From Coffea arabica (taxonomy: Eukaryota; Streptophyta; Magnoliopsida; Gentianales; Rubiaceae), in the NCBI RefSeq assembly GCF_036785885.1, contig NC_092320.1:21639557-21703556 (forward strand): a DNA stretch of 64,000 nt, in the 5' to 3' direction. The notes below the pieces were generated by a model. The model ran no database searches. It worked only from the letters and a program-made list of their open reading frames with translations, and was not told the origin of the DNA. Each line of letters starts with the position of its first letter. The first letter of the stretch is position 1. Below are positions 57,700 to 64,000 of the stretch, one piece after another. Position numbers and translations under genes: made by a program.

Positions 57700-59204
57700 T
57701 ACAATAAAAATAAAAAGAAATCCCAAATGCCCGAAATGCCCAACAACGCTTGCCCCCACATTCAATCACCCCGAGACATTTGTGCCTCACCATTGAATTT
57801 GCCCTAGAAACGTCTTTTAAAACTCTACTAGGGAGGAAGGATCCAAAACTCCCAGCTTGCGAATGAGACCAAGGAAAGCATCGCATCCTATTGCCTTGAT
57901 GAAAATGTCACCGAGCTCGTTGACACTAAGGTCTTGTTTGATAACTCGATTTATCACTTAAATTTAACAGATTCAAATTTTAATATATTCAGATCGTTGA
58001 TAGCAAAAAATTGAACTTTTGAATTTTCTAGACAAAACTTGCTCCCAAAATAAATGATAATTTATTCACTTATTATTGAATATAATATATACTCAAATGT
58101 ATTAGATTTAATACTTAACAATTTAATAAATTAATAGATTCAGACTTTAGAATTCAGATTTCATGTTTCAATTTTCAGACTTCAGTTTTATCAAACACAC
58201 TCGAAGCAGAGACATGTCAAGTAACTAACTGCTTGGCCTGAATTTTTTCCGTATGGTTATCCAACTCGATGTCCTTGGTGCACTCATTGTAAAATGGATT
58301 AATGGCGGTGATGTGTAATGCTGCTTGATTATCACAAAAGAGATGTATTATTTGCAGAGATGTATTTGTTCTTTACGTGCTATGACATTGGGCTACCACC
58401 AAGGAATACAATATAGTCTGTACTCAAGCGATCAATTATAAGAAATGCACCCCAATCAGCATCACAAAATCTGGCAAACTAGAATGTAGAAGTGCTAGAG
58501 ACTAGTACCCCAATGTATCTCTCTGATATAGCTTAGGATTCTCAAAGATACAGCAATATTAAGTGGTTTTCATAGGGCTAGTGCATAAATTGTCTAAGAT
58601 GATTCACGGCAAATGTAATGTCTAGATGTGCGATGGTGAGTAGATAAGCCTTCCGATTAGTATGCGATGAGATCAGGATCAGAAAAGCAGCAATTTTGCA
58701 CCCAGTAATGCTAGCATCTGGAAGAATATCAAGAGCATGTATATCTCTTTTGACGAAGGAAAATTTTCTTATTATCTCGACTAACCTCAAGACCAAAGAA
58801 AAAGATGAAAGAAATCAAATCCTTGATACGAAATTAATGATTTAAATGTCAGCTTCTCAACTGAGGCATAATCATTTCTGGTAATAGTAAAATCATGAAC
58901 ATAAACAAGAACAAAGTTATAAGAGCACCTCGCTTCGAGGTGAACAAGGATTAATCAGTTAAGGATTGAGTGAAACCTGGATTTTGTAAAGCTGAAGAGA
59001 ATTTAGAAAACTAGTGGTGTAAACGCCACCACTAGTTCAACAAAGCTTGGAGTACGTGGCATGTGAACTTCGTCCTATAATCACCATGCAAAAACACATT
59101 GTTCACATCTAATTGGTAAAGAGGCTAATTTTTGATGGTAGCAACAGCAAGCAAGAAACATATAAAAGTAAGTTTTAATACTGGAGCAAAGGTCTCATGG
59201 TAGT
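57700..59204 (-). mobile_element. fossil Ty1/copia pol fragment
   Basis: On the minus strand, from high to low coordinates: DYHETFAPVLK with LYQLDVNNVFLHGD (reverse transcriptase, about 59200-59020), HLDITFAVNHLRQFMH (about 58640-58578), an ADWGAFLI...DYIVFLGG and DNQAALHI stretch (RNase H, about 58470-58300), then ELGDIFIKAIGCDAF (end of pol, about 57925-57880). It is broken, with many breaks, lacks visible LTRs and is old. A MITE interrupts it and a LINE fragment abuts it. Confidence 0.8.
57931..58200. mobile_element. MITE inserted in the copia fossil, 270 bp
   Basis: Ends GTCTTGTTTGATAA and TTTATCAAACACAC are inverted repeats, and the copia reading continues on both sides. Interior is A/T-rich with paired ATTCAGA-type motifs. 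No certain target duplication. Confidence 0.6.
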
Positions 59205-59915
59205 CAATAGAGTCCAGTTTACCATTTCTGTTCTCACTGGAATTTACTTGCAGTGGACTAGTGCCTTTTTGCTTCATAGGGCTGTTGCGAAGAAGATGGG
59301 GAGCATATTGTCTCTTTTTTTTTTTTCTATGGTCTGGGAAATAAAATCACATTATTTTTCCAAGGTCAGTTGGGCAGATATTTGTAAACCTTTGAAGGAA
59401 GGAGGGCTAGGGATCAAGGATGGAGGGCAGTGGAACATGTGTTTGATTATCAAGCTCATGGGGAACATCTGTCAGAGAAAAATTCCTTGTTGGTGCTATG
59501 GATTCACTCTATTATGTTAAGGAGTCAGAGATTTGGGAGTAAAAATACCAATGGACTGTTCATGGGAATGGAGAAAAGTTTTCCAATTGAGGCCCTTAGT
59601 TTGCTCTTGGATACCAGTGAAAATCAGAAATGGTAAAAGTACTTATCTTTGGTAAGATAGCTGGAATATAGGACTCCAGAAGGTGAAATGGGAAATGGCC
59701 CTTGAGTGGGGTTTAGATGAAAGCTGTTTCAGACGCTAGTTACCTTCAGCTAAAGTCTTTCCTTCTTATGTTTCCCTTTTACTCTCTTGATTTTTGAGGG
59801 TATATATAGTAATAGTGATTTCTCATGCACATTGAAGATGCTCTCCTCTTCTATGAAGCTTTACCGCTGATTGTTAATGAAAGTTCAATCTTTTGCACTA
59901 AAAAAAGAAAAAAGG
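59205..59915 (+). mobile_element. LINE (L1-type) fragment
   Basis: The translation starts NRVQFTISVLTGIYLQW, continues KVSWADICKPLKEGGLGIKD and, after a stop, KIPMDCSWEWRKV and SWNI. This corresponds to the region after the reverse transcriptase core of plant L1 LINEs. It ends with a CACTAAAAAAAGAAAAAAGG tail. At least two stops interrupt it. A clean target duplication was not found. Confidence 0.7.
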
Positions 59916-60140
59916 AACTCCAGGACATGAGCTTGAAGAAAAACACAAGTTCAGGCATATGCAAGCAGTTGTAATATGGTTTAAACACAAATGTGACAAT
60001 AACATGGACAGAGAAGGAACTAAAATAAACAAAGCTAATTGATAAAGGGGGCAAAAGGATTTTTTTTTTTTTTTTTTTTTAAAAGGAGCTGAAGAAACTT
60101 CCTTGAATCTGCAGATTTATAATTATGTGACAAAATTATT

Positions 60141-60875
60141 CTAGTCTTTCGCTTTGTTCATGTACATATCTTCAATCAAGCGTCCAAGCGAAATGAATGA
60201 AGAACCCCCAATTTGACTGGCCTTCCTGCTGATCTCTTACATTTCTTTGACTCTCTTTGTGATTGGATTTTCATTGTCCATCAAACATCTGATAGCTTTC
60301 TCTATTTCCTCAGCCATCACAAGATTCTTTGCATTTTGCATTCGATAATCTAATTTCAATTCCATAGCTGGTTCCAATTCTGTTGCCAATTCAAAAGCAT
60401 TAATTTACAGCTCAGCATAAAGAGGCCATGTTGCAACAGGCACCCCGTGCCACAAGCTTTGCAGTGTAGAATTCCAGCCACAATGGGACACGAAACCTCC
60501 AACAGCTTCGTGAGCCAGCACCTCTATCTGTGGTGCCCAAGCACACACCAATCCTCGATTCTCGACACTTTCCAAGAAACCTTCTGGCAATATTTCAGAA
60601 AAATTGGAACATTCAGCGGTCCCATATGTGAAGCCCTTTGGTATGGGCGACCTGACAGACCACAAGAATCTGTAGCCGCTCTGCTCGAGTGCATTTGCAA
60701 TATGTGCTAACTGGTCTGGCTCAAAACTACCCAGGCTTTCGAAACAGAGAAATACAACTGGCAATGGAGGCTGATCATCTAGCCATTTCATTATCCTTTC
60801 GCGGTCTGACCTCTGCTTTTGGCCTTCCAGCTCGGGCAAGGGTGGTCCAACTGTATAATTTGACGGTGTGACCTT
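60141..60875 (-). pseudogene. UGT71-type glycosyltransferase pseudogene (copy E)
   Basis: On the minus strand, homology starts at the YTVGP motif (equivalent to about residue 238 of gene A) and runs to a normal C-terminal stop at 60141. The whole N-terminal domain, including the catalytic His and Asp, is missing; a Harbinger-like MITE sits directly at the break. A stop replaces the end of the PSPG box (YAEL-stop instead of YAEQQ), and a second stop lies in the KEMxEMSRK segment. Inside the PSPG box the conserved Glu after HCGWNSTL is Gln. Sequence before that resembles gene D (FLWSVRSP...ILPEGFLE). The 3' flank retains the TTGTCACATTTGTG-type block of the family. It cannot encode an active enzyme. 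Confidence 0.93.
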
Positions 60876-60881
60876 AACTAA

Positions 60882-61018
60882 GGCCTTGTTTTGGATTGCT
60901 GTTTTCCGTCGAAAAATTACGTCGTTTTTCGTAAACACATTTTTCTCTTACTCTTTTCCCTCACATACATCAAATCGCTACAGTAATTTTTTCATGAAAA
61001 ATACAATTCAAACGGGCC
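60882..61018. mobile_element. Harbinger-like MITE at the truncated edge of the UGT pseudogene
   Basis: Ends GGCCTTGTTTTGGATTG and CAATTCAAACGGGCCC are imperfect inverted repeats. The body CAAATCGCTACAGTAATTTTTTCATG matches 55634-55780. It begins where UGT homology stops. Confidence 0.6.
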
Positions 61019-61896
61019 CAACTTTTCTTTTTGGTTAAAATATATTTTATTAGCCTTATAGTTCTTTTAATTCGTCGTAACTGTGATGTATCACTTGTAT
61101 CACCTAACTATTTACACTTTACTTTAGTCCTTTCGATCCTATTAAGGTTTATATAATATTGAATCCTTTGTCTATTTTTAAAGACGTCCTCTTTTTTTTT
61201 TTATTTATAAACCTCCCATCCCTCTCTACATCCTTTCTCATCTCCAACTGCTAAGGACAAAATTGGAATTTGGAACCTAATGACAAAGAAATTCTAAAAG
61301 CCTTCCTCTGCCAAAAAAAACATATAAAAGCTTCGAAACCCTAATTTCGATCTAAGGAAAATTTCACGTGTGACAATTTTCTATGGGGACAAAATAGTAA
61401 CAAATGGGGACATGAACTCCCAAATTCAATTTTTTATCTCGATCTACAAAGCCCACCTTATTAACCCAAATAAGGATTTGGGCTCCAACCCATCATCATC
61501 CTTGTCCTTATCCAGCCCCAACTCAAGAATTTCTTAGATCTTTTTGGTCATATCTTGGCTTCGAACTAAAGCATCAAACCCTAGACACCTCACACAAAAG
61601 ATATTTTCAGGGAGAAACCAAAACAGGGAAAATAAAAGGCAAAAAAAAAAAAAAAACTGAGATTTATTGTTTAAGGATAAAAAAGAAAATATATCTCCAA
61701 TTTTATGGCACTTTTTTCTTGAACTCGACACCGAAAAAATCACAAGCCCTATATACCCTGAAATACAGGTTCGTCTCTCAAATTCCTTTTTCTTTTTCTT
61801 TCTGAAAAGATTTATTAAGGGGAAAAAAATCGCCGAAGCCCTAGATTGAAGAATTGTGTATTTTGATTTTCGGTTTGAATTTAGGTGGTGACTGAA
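61019..61896 (+). promoter_or_regulatory. promoter and 5' UTR region of the 61.9-kb host gene
   Basis: The 300 bases before the ATG are a typical plant leader with A/T and CT runs. A possible 5' UTR intron runs from a GT after ATACAG (about 61769) to an acceptor TTGAATTTAG at 61884. Transcription start cannot be fixed. Confidence 0.35.
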
Positions 61897-62026
61897 ATGG
61901 AACCACGATCTTCTCCGCAAGAGAGAGTGGATTCTGCGACGGCGACGTTTCGCAAGCCGTCTACTGATGCTGGCAATAGGATATACCGGCGCCGCTCACC
62001 GGTCGGTGGATCCTCTTCATCCGAGG
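61897..62026 (+). CDS. first coding exon of a host gene (Arg/Ser-rich protein, identity uncertain)
   Basis: The ATG at 61897 opens MEPRSSPQERVDSATATFRK, followed by KPSTDAGNRIYRRRSPVGG and SSSSEG. The exon ends at 62026 before a consensus donor GTAAGT. The peptide is polar, rich in Ser, Arg and Pro, with no signal peptide; such N-termini occur in plant nuclear Arg/Ser-rich proteins, and it reminds me of RSRC2-like (arginine/serine-rich coiled-coil) proteins, but this is a weak recollection. Codon and GC usage are unlike the AT-rich spacer. The exon carries 43 codons plus one base, so the next exon must start in phase 1. Later exons are not recognised in the remaining 2 kb and may lie outside the window. 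Confidence 0.6.
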
Positions 62027-64000
62027 GTAAGTCTTACCTACTATTGTTCTATTTTTTTTGTAGTCTTTGCGTTTATGGAATTTTGCACCTTGGTTTTATT
62101 TGAATGCGTGGGGTTTTTTTTGGATGGTCTCATGAGTTGCAGAAATGTGAGCAATTTCTTGAGTGATGAAGTTTTGGTAGATTTTTTGGTATAGGTCATT
62201 AGTTTCAAATGTTGGGGGAACTTCGAAATTTGTAAAGTTGGTGAAGTGCATAGTTATTTGTGTGTTTTTGTTTGCTGAGTTGATCACCTTTCTTTTGTTG
62301 TATGATGGAGGGATGGGGGCGGGGGTTGTTTGATTTGCTGGTGTCAGAAGTATTTATAGTTATCTGTCTTTTGGCGGCTGTTGGCGATTCTCTGGTGTGT
62401 ATGTGTTAGGTTTTGTGGATGTTTAAGGTCAAACTTGTGATTCCATAGAGTTTGAGTTCTAGTGATAAGTTTCATAGCAAGTGCTTGAAGCTCGTCAATT
62501 CCTGGTGTCATGCCTTTATGTTGTATCTTATGCCCATTTGTTACTTGAAAATAATTTGTATTGCCTGCCTGTTGTATTGTTCTTTGTCAATTGAAGAAAT
62601 GGCCAAGATGCCTGTTGATTAGGTAGCTTTGGTGGACTGCAAAGGTTTCAACCCTCTTGGATGCCTTTTTGGAATTCTTTTGTTGTGCCAAGTTCTAAAT
62701 TTGAATAGAAACTTCGCACATATATAATGCAGAATGCATCTTTTTAACACGTTCCTCATTAATCTCTTCTAAAATATTTTCCTTCTTTTTGACAACTTGA
62801 ATTGGGGGATGAACTCGTAAAAGGGGAAGTGTGTTTGATGTGCAAAGTTTAGCAAAGAGAGAACAAAGAGAAGATAAGTGAAGTGGAAGGGGGCCTTAAA
62901 GATGGGGAAGAAGAGAAGGGAGATTAAATTGTTAGAATCTGAGAAGTGGATTCAATTAATGGCTTCCTCTGTTCAATGCTTTGTTTGCAGAGGAATTTCC
63001 AGACTAGTTAGACTGAATTACATGCTCAAAGTCTGTGTATAAACATAGTGGAAAACACACCCTTTCCACATCCCAAATCTTAGGCTATGAGTTCTACGAG
63101 AAGAGAAGAACTGGAGGAGAAACCAGAAAAGTCAAAGTTAGTTTTTTGTTTCTTTCATAGTTGTAGAGATGTTAGTCCTTTTTCTTTTCCAGAAATCGTG
63201 GGTTGGTGGGGTGGTGGACCCTTTATTCCCTCTATGTTATTGGAAAAAAAAAAAGAGAAGTCGGGTTGGCGGGTATATCGGGTTGGCCATCATGGGCGCC
63301 CATCAGTTTCCTCTTCTCTTAGATATGTGTAGGATTTGGTTTGTGAAAAGGGTCTATTTTCCACTACAATATATGTGGTCTTGGGCACATAATTCCGTCT
63401 AGCCAATCCGATAGATTCAGCAGCGAAGCTTTGGATGGAGGTAAATAGTTCAATTCTTGTATTCTAACAGTGGTAAGGATTCAAAGTCTGTGTAGAATAC
63501 AGAGAGAAGTGATTTTGTAAATCAGGGGAGTGGTATAATGTGCTAAAACCAGTAACATTAAGATAAGATGAATTTCACCACTTGACAGTCAAAGAAAAGT
63601 CAACTGCAGAAGCTAGAAGTCGACAAAAGATACAGTGGAAAGTAGTACGCAGCTCAAACTCCTTGCACCAAAACCCCAAGCCATGTACTTTATCGCTAGG
63701 CGCATGCATGCCCAGCTAGGTGCAGCAGGTTGTGGCTCATGGTGGCTTGAGGTTAGGTGCATGCCTTAGGTGTCTTTATCAACTATGAGAAAGAACTGAA
63801 TGGGAAGAAATCAATGTTCAAGTCATGAATGCAACAGGGTCAGTACTTGTAACACTGTTTGCTCCAACTGCTCTTCTTTAATCAGGAGGAAAGTTTTATT
63901 GTGACATGATCGGAATAAAAGGACAACCACTTGAAGGATGGTTCTTTTAGGTTTCCCAATTTTTAGTGATTTCATCTGGGTCCATTAAGATTTTAGATTT
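62027..64000 (+). other. probable first intron of the host gene, to window end
   Basis: Long, T-rich, with no exon that I can join convincingly. Open frames at 63087-63402 lack recognisable domains. Could also contain an independent short gene or old repeats; I see nothing assignable. Confidence 0.35.

Noticed and set aside
63087-63402. Two overlapping frames of about 80 codons as exons of the last gene
   Set aside because: No similarity to the Arg/Ser-rich first exon, no clear splice frame, no domain.

Overview
This is plant nuclear DNA, almost certainly from a eudicot; the gene and repeat families would suit an asterid, but the species cannot be named from sequence alone. It is AT-rich. 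The host genes are intronless family-1 glycosyltransferases, and between them lie LTR retrotransposons, a Helitron, hAT and Harbinger-like MITEs, LINEs and SINEs.

The host core is a cluster of UGT71-type UDP-glycosyltransferases. Gene A (6634-8067, +), gene B (25576-27009, +), gene C (47161-48588, +) and gene D (50200-51618, -) are intact. A fifth copy (about 60141-60875, -) is a pseudogene missing its N-terminal half. A and B lie in a segmental duplication (about 870-8940 and 23300-27850, orthodox direct orientation), roughly 93% identical in protein by hand count. C and D converge. The 3' flank of D is duplicated at 56129-56697, on the 3' side of the pseudogene, so D and the pseudogene also look like a duplicated unit.

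Region by region: 0-6.6 kb is the duplicated upstream region of A, carrying a 3.8-kb Helitron (1168-4966) with a decayed B3-domain gene fragment. 9.5-14.7 kb is a tandem array plus an old short LTR element containing a hAT MITE and a 5'-truncated LINE. 16.0-22.45 kb is a nearly full-length Ty3/gypsy chromovirus with matching target duplications. 23.3-27.9 kb is the B copy of the duplication, with its own hAT MITE. 28.0-30.6 kb holds tandem repeats, a hAT MITE and one arm of an inverted repeat. 30.57-43.29 kb is a 12.7-kb Athila-type element inserted in the other arm. 43.3-47.1 kb is MITE-rich spacer. 47.2-51.6 kb holds C and D. 51.7-54.5 kb holds a decayed hAT element, a threefold 165-bp tandem repeat, a SINE-like copy and fossil gypsy/Athila pieces. 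55-60 kb is spacer with a fossil copia piece, a LINE fragment and MITEs. 60.1-61.0 kb is the UGT pseudogene. From 61.9 kb a different host gene begins and probably runs past the window end.

Because A and B flanks align, several insertions can be read against an empty site in the other copy: the Helitron and a 227-bp MITE in copy A, and a 591-bp hAT MITE in copy B. No new biochemical system is evident. The best leads are the B3 capture, two substitutions at conserved positions in gene B, a promoter-like C-rich leader inside the Athila element, and the split inverted repeat. All identities and distances were judged by eye and need alignment.
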